Assembly (NCBI GenBank): GCA_002162955.1
Contig: MABD01000037.1
Location: 348,031-412,030, forward strand
Source: Gammaproteobacteria bacterium 45_16_T64
GTDB lineage: Bacteria > Pseudomonadota > Gammaproteobacteria > Pseudomonadales > Ketobacteraceae
Reading direction: 5' to 3'
DNA length: 64,000 nt
Shown: one piece after another, positions 51,830 through 61,110 of the stretch
Numbering within the stretch: position 1 is the first letter of the stretch
How the letters are laid out: each line of letters opens with the position of its first letter
The notes under the pieces: generated by a model
The model's database searches: none
What the model was told of the DNA's origin: nothing
What the model saw: the letters and a program-made list of their open reading frames with translations, nothing else
Translations under genes and position numbers: made by a program

Positions 51830-52111
51830 TTAATATTCATATTCAACAACAACACGCGACTCTCTGACTTTATTGACAAATTTACCGATGCTTTTGTGGA
51901 ACTCATCAGTTTCAAATTCTGCAAGCGCGTCTGCATTTTTAAAGCTACCCATAAAGACAATATCGTATGCCGCATTATGTTTCGATATATTAATACCGAC
52001 TTCAATATCCGTTAACGATGGGACATTACCCTTCATGGTGAGTAGTACTGTTTTCATTTCTTCCGCGTCTTTTTTATCATGTAGCCGCCACATGGATATT
52101 CGTCGTATCAT
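51830..52111 (-). CDS. Dabb (stress-responsive A/B barrel) domain protein
   Basis: 93 residues, the length of a single Dabb ferredoxin-like domain: MWRLHDKKDAEEMKTVLLTM, IEVGINIS, AYDIVFMGSFKNADALAEFETDEFHKSIGKFV and a final VVVEYEY strand. Small dimeric alpha/beta-barrel proteins of this type bind aromatic compounds or polyketides. Thirty-five bases upstream, minus-strand sense, is the GlxA-type regulator gene. Confidence 0.82.
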   Translation of the reverse strand: MIRRISMWRLHDKKDAEEMKTVLLTMKGNVPSLTDIEVGINISKHNAAYDIVFMGSFKNADALAEFETDEFHKSIGKFVNKVRESRVVVEYEY

Positions 52112-52146
52112 TGTTCTTCCCCTCTATTTTAACTGTAACATTGCCG

Positions 52147-53112
52147 TTACCGCTGATATTTTCTCCACTTTCCCGGTGTCATACCATAGTGCCGTTTGAA
52201 CAGTCGGTTAAAATGTCCGGGGTCTTCATACCCTACAGCCCAAGCCACTTCCGAGACGTTCTTTGGGGTGTGCTTTAGCATATCTTTTCCTTGCTCCAAC
52301 CGCAGCATCTGCAAGAATTGCATGGGGGTTTCGCCAGTAGCTTCTTTAAATCGTCGCTTAAATGTTCGCAAGCTCATATTGGCGCGCCCGGCCAGTTGCT
52401 CTAGACTTATTTGCGATGCGAAATGCATTTCCATCCATTGCTGTACCAATAGAATACTCTCATCATGATGGTAGGTTTGCCCACCTACCGCGATAAACTC
52501 TGACGAATATTCTCTACGAAAATCAATTAAGAACATTTCTTCGATGGCTTTAGCCACCTCTGGACAGGACAGGCGGCTGAGCAGATGTACGATAATTTCT
52601 AATCCGGCATTCATGCCTGCAGTACAATACAATTCACCGGTCGCAGTAATAAAGCGTTCTTTGCGAAACTCAACCTTAGGATAACGTTCTTCAAAGACTT
52701 TGTGTTGGTGCCAATGGGTCGTGCACATGCGCCCATCCAACAAACCCGCTTCCGCTAATAAAAATGATCCGGTGGTATTGGCAAGAATAGGAACGCCGCT
52801 TTCATGCCAATGCCGTAACACTGGCCATAAGGCGCTTTGTTGTGCAAGCACTTCGCTGGGGTCTCCCCATAGGGCATGTAAAATGACAAGATCCGTTTCT
52901 GGCGGGTTACTAATATCACCTTGGGCGGCAACTTCCATTCCACTGAATGATCGTAGGGGTTTGCCATCAATAGTCAGCAGCTCCATGGTGATCTCTTGAC
53001 CTAGGGCTTTCTTTTGCTTCATTGAGGCGAAAGTCCACACGTCCTGGTTCATACCCAACCCTAAGCTAAGGGTTGGGTTACACCCGTAAAATGTGACGTG
53101 TTTTATCGGCAT
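52147..53112 (-). CDS. GlxA family regulator (DJ-1/PfpI domain plus AraC HTH)
   Basis: 321 residues. Residues 1-190 are a DJ-1/PfpI-like amidotransferase-fold domain (IKHVTFYGCNPTLSLGLGMN ... ILANTTGSFLLAEAGLLDGRMCTTHW). The usual nucleophile Cys position reads Thr/Gly (NTTGSF), so it is probably a sensor. The C-terminal AraC domain (LEQLAGRANMSLRTFKRRFKEATGETPMQFLQMLRLEQGK) is complete. Divergent from the acyl-CoA dehydrogenase gene, a plausible target. Confidence 0.9.
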   Translation of the reverse strand: MPIKHVTFYGCNPTLSLGLGMNQDVWTFASMKQKKALGQEITMELLTIDGKPLRSFSGMEVAAQGDISNPPETDLVILHALWGDPSEVLAQQSALWPVLRHWHESGVPILANTTGSFLLAEAGLLDGRMCTTHWHQHKVFEERYPKVEFRKERFITATGELYCTAGMNAGLEIIVHLLSRLSCPEVAKAIEEMFLIDFRREYSSEFIAVGGQTYHHDESILLVQQWMEMHFASQISLEQLAGRANMSLRTFKRRFKEATGETPMQFLQMLRLEQGKDMLKHTPKNVSEVAWAVGYEDPGHFNRLFKRHYGMTPGKWRKYQR

Positions 53113-53240
53113 GGAGCCCCCTGATTTTTGACATTATCCACAATAACGGCCCTTTTCACCAGTTTTTAGACCCTGATAGCCCCTTTTATCTCATGCAATA
53201 CGGCTATTATGGGTCTATCACTATTATTAAGGACCTAGCC

Positions 53241-54392
53241 ATGATCTTCACCCCAGAGCACGACGCCCTTCGCAAAACCGTGAGTGACTTTGTCACCAAT
53301 GAACTGGACCCCCATGTTACTGAATGGGAGAAAGCCGGCCGAGCACCGTTGCATGACGTGTTTAAAAAAATGGGGGACTTAGGGTTACTGGGCATATCCA
53401 AGCCTGAAGAATATGGCGGTATGGGGTTGGACTATAGCTACCAACTCGCGTTCGCTGAAGAACTGGGGCGCGCATTGGGCGGCTCCTTGCCGATGGCTAT
53501 TGGTGTACAAACGGATATGTGTACACCTGCGCTAGCACGTTTTGGTAGTGACGAATTAAAACGTGAATTTCTTGCACCTTCGATTGCCGGTGACTTAGTG
53601 GGCTGTATAGGTGTAAGCGAGCCAGGCGCTGGAAGTGATGTGGCCGGGTTGAAAACTAACGCTAAAAGTGATGGCGACGATTACATTATTAACGGCAGTA
53701 AGATGTGGATTACTAATTCCATTCAAGGGGACTGGGTTTGTCTATTGGCAAACACCAGCGATGGACAAATGCATGCGAATAAGTCCCTCATCATTGTGCC
53801 ACTCGACAGCAAGGGTATTGAAGTATCTGACCCGATCGACAAGATCGGTATGCGAGCCAGTGATACCGGGCAAATATTTTTTGATGATGTACGTGTGCCC
53901 AAGCGTAATCGTATCGGTGAAGAAAACAAAGGCTTCACAATGCAAATGATGCAATTTCAAGAGGAACGCATGTACGCCGCGGCGACGGCATTAAAAAGCA
54001 TGGAAAGAATGATTGATCTCACCATTGAATATACCCGTGAGCGAAAGGTCTTTGGTCAACCGCTTATTAATAATCAGGCCATCTATTTTAAGATGGCAGA
54101 ATTACATACTGAGGTTGAAGCGCTACGGGCATTGGTCTGGTCAGCTTGCCAAGAACATATTGAAGGCCGCGATGCGACTCGATTAGCTTCTATGGCAAAG
54201 TTAAAATCTGGGCGTTTATGGCGAGAGCTTACCGATAGTTGTTTGCAATATTGGGGTGGCATGGGGTTCACCTGGGACAACCCTGTCTCTCGCGCTTTCC
54301 GTGATACGCGCATCTTATCGATTGCCGGCGGTGCTGATGAAGTAATGTTAAATATTATCGCTAAATATATGGATATTTTTCCAAAGCGCTAA
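53241..54392 (+). CDS. Acyl-CoA dehydrogenase
   Basis: 383 residues from the ATG at 53241 (AAGGACC upstream). Complete fold: N-terminal helical domain, GCIGVSEPGAGSDVAGLKT FAD-contact motif, KMWITNSIQGDW, and QEERMYAAATALKSMERMI then FGQPLINNQ in the C-terminal domain. The base is probably the Glu in the QYWGGMGF region or nearby. It oxidises acyl-CoA thioesters to enoyl-CoA, passing electrons to ETF. Chain length not readable. Confidence 0.92.
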   Translation: MIFTPEHDALRKTVSDFVTNELDPHVTEWEKAGRAPLHDVFKKMGDLGLLGISKPEEYGGMGLDYSYQLAFAEELGRALGGSLPMAIGVQTDMCTPALARFGSDELKREFLAPSIAGDLVGCIGVSEPGAGSDVAGLKTNAKSDGDDYIINGSKMWITNSIQGDWVCLLANTSDGQMHANKSLIIVPLDSKGIEVSDPIDKIGMRASDTGQIFFDDVRVPKRNRIGEENKGFTMQMMQFQEERMYAAATALKSMERMIDLTIEYTRERKVFGQPLINNQAIYFKMAELHTEVEALRALVWSACQEHIEGRDATRLASMAKLKSGRLWRELTDSCLQYWGGMGFTWDNPVSRAFRDTRILSIAGGADEVMLNIIAKYMDIFPKR

Positions 54393-54407
54393 TCAGTATC
54401 GGCTACA

Positions 54408-54441
54408 AACAAATGGCACTCGTCAGCGAGTGCCATTTGTT
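54408..54441. terminator. Bidirectional intrinsic terminator
   Basis: Perfect 15-base arms AACAAATGGCACTCG / CGAGTGCCATTTGTT, loop TCAG, between convergent gene ends. Confidence 0.85.
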
Positions 54442-54449
54442 CAAAAATA

Positions 54450-55370
54450 CTATAACGTATACGTGAGCGTCACTGAGTAGGCACTTTCATCTGCATCACC
54501 CGCCACACCAAATGTGGTGTTTACATCCACACTCCAGTTCGCATCCATATCAAACGCGAAATACAATCCAAATATTCCACCATTATCACCGGAGGTTCTT
54601 CCACCTCCTCCACCGCCATTGTTATTGCCTCCGCCACCACCACCGCCCCCTCCGGGACCTCCAGCCGGTGCCGGGCCTCCTGCATTATCATCCCCAGAGT
54701 CGCCGGATAACCGATCATACCAGTCTACGCTCGCACCCAGATATATACCGGCGTCATCAGCAATATAGAAATAGTAGTCCGTGCTCCACTTAATATTTGC
54801 ATAATTGGCTTCAGTGGTATCCGACAATTCCATTTTCGGATCATCTAAGTCGGCTTCAATTTTCTTTTGATCACGCTGTACTCCCACTAATAATGTATGG
54901 GCCCACAACCCTATCTCCCACTGATAACTGACATCGACATGAGTGATATTTGATTCTATGTCCGCAGAGGTAAAGAATTCTTGATTCATACCATGAATGA
55001 TCTCCATTTCATCTTCGATCACACTATAGGACGCGAAGAATTCCCAATTTCCCATCGCATACCCTACTCCCACATTTTTTAGCTCCGAAGTAATATCGGA
55101 ACTGCCGGAGTCTTTGAGTGAGATATCATCAGTCCATCTGCCAACGCCCACTTGAAGAAATACAGATTCACTCAGATCTAGCTCACCCCCGATAGCAAGC
55201 CCCGCCAACCGATAATCCAATTTTATCTCACTGACTTCCGTAAGATATTCATACCTATCAGCGCCAATATACACACTATTGCCATAACACTGAGTCGATA
55301 CGATTGCCGATGTAAACGCACCCAACGTTACCAAACGCATTTGTTTTTTCCGTGTTAGATTAGCCGCCAT
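54450..55370 (-). CDS. Outer-membrane beta-barrel protein with Gly-rich loop
   Basis: 306 residues from the ATG at 55368-55370. Signal peptide, then alternating strands (SVYIGADRYEYLTEVSEIKLD ... HVDVSYQWEIGLWAHTLLVG), ending in a barrel signature YSVTLTYTL. Near residues 230-260 is a loop of Pro, Gly and Asn (PAPAGGPGGGGGGGGGNNN) that must be extracellular or periplasmic and flexible. Last gene of the electron-transfer unit, 49 bases after the FecR gene; could anchor the unit at the outer membrane. Confidence 0.78.
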   Translation of the reverse strand: MAANLTRKKQMRLVTLGAFTSAIVSTQCYGNSVYIGADRYEYLTEVSEIKLDYRLAGLAIGGELDLSESVFLQVGVGRWTDDISLKDSGSSDITSELKNVGVGYAMGNWEFFASYSVIEDEMEIIHGMNQEFFTSADIESNITHVDVSYQWEIGLWAHTLLVGVQRDQKKIEADLDDPKMELSDTTEANYANIKWSTDYYFYIADDAGIYLGASVDWYDRLSGDSGDDNAGGPAPAGGPGGGGGGGGGNNNGGGGGGRTSGDNGGIFGLYFAFDMDANWSVDVNTTFGVAGDADESAYSVTLTYTL

Positions 55371-55428
55371 TGTCGACACCTCTTTTTATCCAATTAATAA
55401 CGTAAATCTGTTTGTATATAATCATTCA

Positions 55429-56340
55429 CTAACGCCGATTTCTACGTGGCCGATCGATTCGAGGCGTTGTTCTACGAGTTCTTGAACTGGGTCGCGAATT
55501 TCGAGAATCTGGGCGAACACCTTCTGGGGATTGTTTCTCCGCGCTGCCTATCTCGATATCATCCCCAGGCTCAACCAATGTCAATTGTTTACTATAGGTA
55601 CGAATTTTATCCCTACCCATTTTCCCATCAAATAGGATAAGACAGGGTATCTCATTTACGATGAGACATTCACCACTCGCACGGTCAATGATTCCTGTAG
55701 TACCCGATTTCACCATGGAAGGTGCCGAGCAATAATTCGTGCGTACCTCCCCTTTATATACAGAGACTATTTGAGCGTCCTTGACGGCAGGTGTCCGGTA
55801 TTTATGGCATTGTTTAAATTCCTTAGCAGTGACATTGCATTCATCACTTTCACAGTCTCGTACAACCCATTCCGCCCGACCGGCATTGACCACACCTGCG
55901 GGGGTTTTTAATCGAAATCGTTCTTGTGATTGAGATGCAATAGTACCTGAGGTTACCCTTGCCCCTCCTTTAATGAGTTCCATCTCAATATTCCCTGCGT
56001 TCATCGTGGCAGGAAATGCCTTAATATAAAATATTGCATTAGGGCGTAATATGATGCGCGTTAAATCATAGAAGTTGACAGTCACTCCACTTTGTTTGCC
56101 GGTTTGTAAACGATCGCCAGAATAAATCGCTTGTTGTATCTTCAATTTCCGGCCTTTTCCATTCTTACCTATTGCCGTCACATCACCAACCACACGCACA
56201 ACTGACCCTACCGGCTTGTCTTTCGCATACACGGGATCAACCGAAAGACTGACGATTAAACACAGCAGAGCCGTTATCAGGGTAGATATATTCCCTATCC
56301 TGTTTGGTGGATGGCTAATCAGTAGATATTGAATCATCAT
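55429..56340 (-). CDS. FecR-domain exported protein
   Basis: 303 residues. N-terminal signal or anchor (STLITALLCLIVSLSVDPVYA). Residues 45-170 are a FecR domain (GSVVRVVGDVTAIGKNGKGR ... YSGDRLQTGKQSGVTVNF ... LIKGGARVTSG). Two Cys pairs follow (RDCESDEC, EFKQCHKYR, NYCS, GECLIVNEIPC). The C-terminus is Arg/Pro-rich and disordered. The FecR domain may sense or bind cell-wall or metal signals. Starts in ATGATG, overlapping the decaheme stop by four bases. Confidence 0.82.
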   Translation of the reverse strand: MMIQYLLISHPPNRIGNISTLITALLCLIVSLSVDPVYAKDKPVGSVVRVVGDVTAIGKNGKGRKLKIQQAIYSGDRLQTGKQSGVTVNFYDLTRIILRPNAIFYIKAFPATMNAGNIEMELIKGGARVTSGTIASQSQERFRLKTPAGVVNAGRAEWVVRDCESDECNVTAKEFKQCHKYRTPAVKDAQIVSVYKGEVRTNYCSAPSMVKSGTTGIIDRASGECLIVNEIPCLILFDGKMGRDKIRTYSKQLTLVEPGDDIEIGSAEKQSPEGVRPDSRNSRPSSRTRRTTPRIDRPRRNRR

Positions 56341-58574
56341 GGTGATTCCGTAGTAAATTTGTCAGAGATTTGATCAATAGTTTGACCTTGTCTCTCTGCA
56401 TGGTATTGATGACAGGTTAGACAGTTCGCCGGCGCACGTCCCTGCTGGTGACATTGCGTGCAGGTTTGACGTGTCATCGACAAAAAGCTCTGTTCTATTT
56501 TTGGTGTTTGATTCAGTGTATCGGCGAGCTCACTCTCAGCGCCTTCATTTAGGATATGGCAGCTTGCACAGCCGTCATCGGTCATCAAGCTGAAATGAGA
56601 GACATGGGAAAAACGGTTAAAATCGGTAGTAATATCTTCCGGTTCAAAGCTCTGCCAGTGCACTTGTTTACCCGCAGAGTGATCGCTCATATCCGCTAAC
56701 GAGTGGCACTTCGTACACCCTCCCACCGACTGCTTATCCGTTAATGATTCAAATATTTCCTGATGAAGTTGATTATCCGCATAAGAGGAGACTGCTAACC
56801 AGGTGGTAAAAAACGGATCTGCATGATCGATCGGACGATATCGAATGCTGCTACCGTCCCGATACCAGCCGCCACTAGATGCCCAATCTTCGCTGTTCTG
56901 TGCGTTGAGGTCGACGTCATCACTAGCAACCGCCTTGTTGCCATTATCTTCTTCATCCGATAGGTCGTCGTCTGATAGATCATCATTTAAGATGTCGTCG
57001 TCAGCGTCATCGCCTCCTAGAATATCATCGTCCAGGTTGCCGCCATCTAAGCTGTCATCATCCAGAATATCACCTGACTCGTCGTCTATATCGATGAGAC
57101 CGGTATCAATATCATTTGTACTTGTATCCGCCGCCACAATATTATCGGATTCGACATAGTTGCCCGGCGCAGTATTCTTATCGACTGTCGAAGGAGGTAT
57201 CTCCCGCTTATTGCGGCGAAAGTTCATCACCTCTTCGGCAAGGTGCGGAAACCATTGTTTCTGGTTGTTGATTAACGTGTCCCGAGGTAAGGATGCAATC
57301 AATCGATTAAGGGTTGGCTGATCTAAGCGCTTTCCAAACGCATCATCAAGCCGCTCCAATAATGCACCAGTACCTCCACGTTGAATATCGTAGAATAACT
57401 CCTTAATGTCCCATGCCAAACGGGCCACGTTCTCGATATCTTGTTGACTCGCATCGGTTAGGTCGTAAAGCGTAATGGTGTCGACCGCGAGCGGATTCAC
57501 ATGCGCAGGGTTGTCTACATGACCGTGCAGCAGCATTTTCATAATGGGAGCCATTTCACCATCCGCCCACTTCGGCCAATCACCAATGGAAAAACCCGCC
57601 TTCTCGATGCCGGCGATATCCAATTCAGGAATCGTCAGTACTGCTAGGCCCTTTGCACTGCCCCTATTACCTCCAAGGATTTGATCCAGATGGCAACCGC
57701 TACAGGTGTCTTCAAAGCTATTCGACAGCATCCACTCCCCAGTTTGGTCAGTTTCATGGCATTGCTTACAGCCTTCGGGGGCCAGGTCAAAGTACTCGTC
57801 TTCGTAGAAGTAATTCTCCAAATGCGCACTGTGGTCAAAGTGAATCTGGGTGGGTTTATCGCTAGGGTAGTTACTGTATTCTGGGTGTGATTCTTCTATT
57901 GCATCGAATTTTTTCTGATGGCAGGTATGGCATCGCTGTGCATCAAAATTATTAATCGGATGAAATTTTCCTTTGTGTTCTCGATGACAGGATGAACAAC
58001 TCGTAGACTCTTTGCTAGGCTTACGGAGCGTATTAAGCTTACCTGCCAATTCTATTTTCCAATCCGCACTCCCCCATTGTTGTTGCTGGGTAATTTTATC
58101 AAAATTAATCGATGAGAAATTTCCTTCATTGGTCGAATGGGCTTCAAATGCATTGCTTCCCAACGCATGGCATTCTAAACACTGCTGATCATCATTATTA
58201 CTATTGAGGGTTAATGCCTTGTGTAACCAACCGGAAATGGGCTCACCTGCCGCATTATGACAGTCCTGACAGCCTGCCACTTCCGCGTGACTAATGCTTA
58301 AAGGGCCCGGCGATAACATTTCCAATAAATTACTGGTAGAGAAGAACAGTACCAGTATCCCCACAAATAACGATACCAACCATAAGGTGGCGACACGTTT
58401 ACGGGATTTTACTGAGCGAACGGGGGTGCAAGGAGAATCAACGCAGGGGCAATTCCCTCTATTATCTGGCCCTTGACTACATTCATTACCGGTATTGCCG
58501 CAGACCCAGGGTTGATTGGGCCTAAGATAACGACTTTTTCGATGACCAAATTCTTGCAGGGGCGAATCACTCAT
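56337..58574 (-). CDS. Decaheme c-type cytochrome with N-terminal membrane anchor
   Basis: 745 residues from the ATG at 58572-58574 (overlap ATGA with the cytochrome b stop). A cytoplasmic Cys-rich stretch (CGNTGNECSQ, CPCVDSPC) precedes one transmembrane helix (VATLWLVSLFVGILVLFF). Ten CXXCH heme sites follow: CQDCH, CLECH, CSSCH, CHTCH, CKQCH, CSGCH, then after a long linker CTKCH, CASCH, CTQCH and CLTCH. The linker contains a very acidic tract (DDDILGGDDADDDIL). Periplasmic electron carrier between the membrane cytochrome b and an outer partner. Confidence 0.9.
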   Translation of the reverse strand: MSDSPLQEFGHRKSRYLRPNQPWVCGNTGNECSQGPDNRGNCPCVDSPCTPVRSVKSRKRVATLWLVSLFVGILVLFFSTSNLLEMLSPGPLSISHAEVAGCQDCHNAAGEPISGWLHKALTLNSNNDDQQCLECHALGSNAFEAHSTNEGNFSSINFDKITQQQQWGSADWKIELAGKLNTLRKPSKESTSCSSCHREHKGKFHPINNFDAQRCHTCHQKKFDAIEESHPEYSNYPSDKPTQIHFDHSAHLENYFYEDEYFDLAPEGCKQCHETDQTGEWMLSNSFEDTCSGCHLDQILGGNRGSAKGLAVLTIPELDIAGIEKAGFSIGDWPKWADGEMAPIMKMLLHGHVDNPAHVNPLAVDTITLYDLTDASQQDIENVARLAWDIKELFYDIQRGGTGALLERLDDAFGKRLDQPTLNRLIASLPRDTLINNQKQWFPHLAEEVMNFRRNKREIPPSTVDKNTAPGNYVESDNIVAADTSTNDIDTGLIDIDDESGDILDDDSLDGGNLDDDILGGDDADDDILNDDLSDDDLSDEEDNGNKAVASDDVDLNAQNSEDWASSGGWYRDGSSIRYRPIDHADPFFTTWLAVSSYADNQLHQEIFESLTDKQSVGGCTKCHSLADMSDHSAGKQVHWQSFEPEDITTDFNRFSHVSHFSLMTDDGCASCHILNEGAESELADTLNQTPKIEQSFLSMTRQTCTQCHQQGRAPANCLTCHQYHAERQGQTIDQISDKFTTESP

Positions 58575-59389
58575 GCTGCGCCCCGAAAGGCATATACCAA
58601 CACGACATGCACAAACGTCACCAACACAAGAATCAGCGCCATTGGGAAATGTAACGTGCCCCAATACTTCAACACCCGTTGTAGGGCCAAGTGGGTATCC
58701 AACAGATTTTTCTTTTGCAACATGTTATTAAGATTGAGAGCGTATTCCGCCTCCTTCTTATTGAGATAGCGCATTTGCCTATCCAAGCCATCCTTAACGC
58801 GCAAGAATCCATAATTGGATCCCAATAAATGCGTAAAGAAAAATTGTGGCTTTTCAAAATAACCCGCTAGGTGTTGCAGGTAGTAGTCTGACAATGTGGT
58901 AGAGCCCGAATTTTCTACCGAATCAATGATTAAACCTTCAACATCATGTCTTAACTTTTTCAGATGAACCGGAATACGCTCATAAATAATGTCCTCTTCC
59001 AAATAGGACAAGCGTCGTGCAAACACTCGATTGATAAATACGCCACACACACCACTTATCATCACAATCAAATAGAATACTGTAATCGTCGATTCAACCA
59101 GTCCATCGGGAAATGAAAATTCAACATGCTTAAGATAGATAATAAAGAGAAATAGCCCAATATAATAATGCCACTGTGCCCAATTCCCGCCAGAGCCCAT
59201 CCCCACTACGATCAATCGTTTCTTGACGTAGAATACCACCAGTATCGCCATCAGAAATATCATAAACCAGCCGGAATAATACTGCTGCACTTGAATAGAT
59301 AGATCAATAATTTCAAAGGTAAAAACAGCGGCGATGCCAGCGGCGAGTACCCCAGCCGTATTTCGCGCACGCCGATAACCAAAATTCAT
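58571..59389 (-). CDS. Membrane di-heme cytochrome b
   Basis: 272 residues from the ATG at 59387-59389, whose ATGA overlaps the preceding stop; an ATG four codons upstream is possible. Five transmembrane segments. Two helices each carry H-x13-H: HYYIGLFLFIIYLKH and HFPMALILVLVTFVH, the pattern of two b hemes stacked across a membrane. Not a bc1 or formate dehydrogenase subunit by wording. Situated between the Fe-S protein and the decaheme gene, it is the natural transmembrane link in the chain. Confidence 0.8.
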   Translation of the reverse strand: MNFGYRRARNTAGVLAAGIAAVFTFEIIDLSIQVQQYYSGWFMIFLMAILVVFYVKKRLIVVGMGSGGNWAQWHYYIGLFLFIIYLKHVEFSFPDGLVESTITVFYLIVMISGVCGVFINRVFARRLSYLEEDIIYERIPVHLKKLRHDVEGLIIDSVENSGSTTLSDYYLQHLAGYFEKPQFFFTHLLGSNYGFLRVKDGLDRQMRYLNKKEAEYALNLNNMLQKKNLLDTHLALQRVLKYWGTLHFPMALILVLVTFVHVVLVYAFRGAA

Positions 59390-61110
59390 CGATCGATCCA
59401 TTGCGTAAGATTGGTAATATCTTTCAGATCGATTCGCTTGAGTGCATCATGAGAACAAGCCCGTTCACAGGCAGGCGTTGCAGACGTTTCTGCGCACAGG
59501 TCACATTTGCTGGCTTTGATAATGGGCTTTCCATTGGGCTCAGCAAACACATTGCCGCTGGCATCTCTAATCTCCACCATACGTATATTGTCGTAAGGAC
59601 AATTATTCGCACAGGTTGAACAGCCGATGCAGGCAGAATCCGTAATCTTAACCACACCCTCTGGCGATCGATGAATCGCGCCGGTGGGACAGCCAATCAT
59701 ACATACGGGATCTTCACAGTGCATACAAGCGTTGGCTATCATATAGCGACCAAAGCTTTTCCCATGGCGGTTAAATCGGGGATTATTATCATGGGCACTA
59801 GCACAGGCAGACACACAGTCATCACAACGAACGCAGCGTTCCAAATCAATAACCATCGATGCGGTGCCGTTAATCAGACGATTTTCTACCAAAAATTCTG
59901 TGAGTTTTCGATCCACCGGTTTGGTGTTGGATTCCAACTGAGTCGGCCGACTTTCCATCAACGCTTGTTTCAATGCTACTTTTGTTGTCTCAGGCGCGTT
60001 CTCGCTGAACATATTGATCTCTAACCAATCGGTCGGAATTCTTATGACATCGGTATATCCCAGTGCTCTAAAGCTGCAGTGCAATGTCGTGGCTTTACCG
60101 TTTTTCCACGCATCATATAACTCTTCTAATCCAAACATGCCACCGTGACTAAGATAGCCCATAGTGTAGTGGCCAAAGTTAATATATCGACTTATGCGCC
60201 CAAAGCCATTTCTCACCAATAGCAGACCATCGGGGTAATCGCCCTCAAGCGCGATTACCGGTTCGGATTCAATAATGCGATTGTAGTCCTCCTCGGTTTT
60301 CGCTTGCTTTGATACTTTTTGAAAATCTTTTTGCCATTCGAATTCCCCATGCACTTCGAACAAGGCAACCGAGGCAAGCTCTCGGATTTTTTCTGTCGAT
60401 AGGTTAGAAAACAGTGGAACACTCATCAGGTGGTAGTATAGACCTCGCTCTCTATAGAGATTATCAATGGTTTCTTTGAAGCCACTTTCACGTTTTCGAA
60501 TATCCCTCAACCCTTGCCAACGAATCTCCAGCACTTCGACTTCACATAGTGCCACCACTGTATTGGTCATTTCGCTACGGCCAAGCACCGCAGACTCACC
60601 AAAGATATCACCATCAATCAGTCGTATCGTATCGGCGTCATTCTTACTCACGTCTTCTGACAGGTGCTCTATTAACCGATCACCCACAGAACTGCCCGCG
60701 CTAGGAATACCCGCGACAGAGTCTCTTACTTCGGGTAGTTTATTGCGACGCAGCCATTGTAATACAGAGGAAAATGTTGAAGGTCTCTCCTTGGATATAC
60801 GTGCTAACGATTCAGAAGAAGTATCAGACGGTGGCAACATAGCCACCACTCCAGATAACACCAAAAATGCAGAATTTACGTATTCCCCCTCTCGTACAAT
60901 AATTTGATTATGAACAAAACGCCGGATCTGACAGTCATTTCGAATAATACTGGCGAGCTTTAGGCTATTCGGAAAATTGCTCCGGGTCATATCACAAAAA
61001 TGCGGCGCAGCCAGTATCCTCACCACGTCATCAGCGCTCATATCGCTACAAAACGGCTGATCCCAACGCTTAGGACGCTGCACTACGCTATCGACATCTT
61101 TCTTATTCAC
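59386..61110 (-). CDS. cNMP-binding-like domains fused to a 4x[4Fe-4S] ferredoxin
   Basis: 574 residues from the GTG at 61108-61110, which lies close to the previous stop (a longer frame to 61182 overlaps the cytochrome gene by 80 bases). First cNMP-like domain at about 75-210 (IIVREGEYVNSAFLVLSGVV ... GDIFGESAVLG) with a 60-residue insertion; second at about 250-385. Residues 420-560 hold four 4Fe-4S motifs (CVRCDDCVSAC, CMHCEDPVCMIGC, CIGCSTCANNC, CDLC-x7-CERAC) as in DmsB/NrfC subunits. Cytoplasmic electron-wire protein possibly gated by cyclic nucleotides; true binding residues not checked. Confidence 0.85.
   Translation of the reverse strand: MNKKDVDSVVQRPKRWDQPFCSDMSADDVVRILAAPHFCDMTRSNFPNSLKLASIIRNDCQIRRFVHNQIIVREGEYVNSAFLVLSGVVAMLPPSDTSSESLARISKERPSTFSSVLQWLRRNKLPEVRDSVAGIPSAGSSVGDRLIEHLSEDVSKNDADTIRLIDGDIFGESAVLGRSEMTNTVVALCEVEVLEIRWQGLRDIRKRESGFKETIDNLYRERGLYYHLMSVPLFSNLSTEKIRELASVALFEVHGEFEWQKDFQKVSKQAKTEEDYNRIIESEPVIALEGDYPDGLLLVRNGFGRISRYINFGHYTMGYLSHGGMFGLEELYDAWKNGKATTLHCSFRALGYTDVIRIPTDWLEINMFSENAPETTKVALKQALMESRPTQLESNTKPVDRKLTEFLVENRLINGTASMVIDLERCVRCDDCVSACASAHDNNPRFNRHGKSFGRYMIANACMHCEDPVCMIGCPTGAIHRSPEGVVKITDSACIGCSTCANNCPYDNIRMVEIRDASGNVFAEPNGKPIIKASKCDLCAETSATPACERACSHDALKRIDLKDITNLTQWIDR

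Noticed and set aside
54512-54793. His/Pro-rich plus-strand frames
   Set aside because: Antisense of the Gly-rich loop of the outer-membrane protein.
56845-57159. Ser-rich 104-codon plus-strand frame
   Set aside because: It is the antisense of the Asp-rich tract of the decaheme cytochrome; composition is explained by that.
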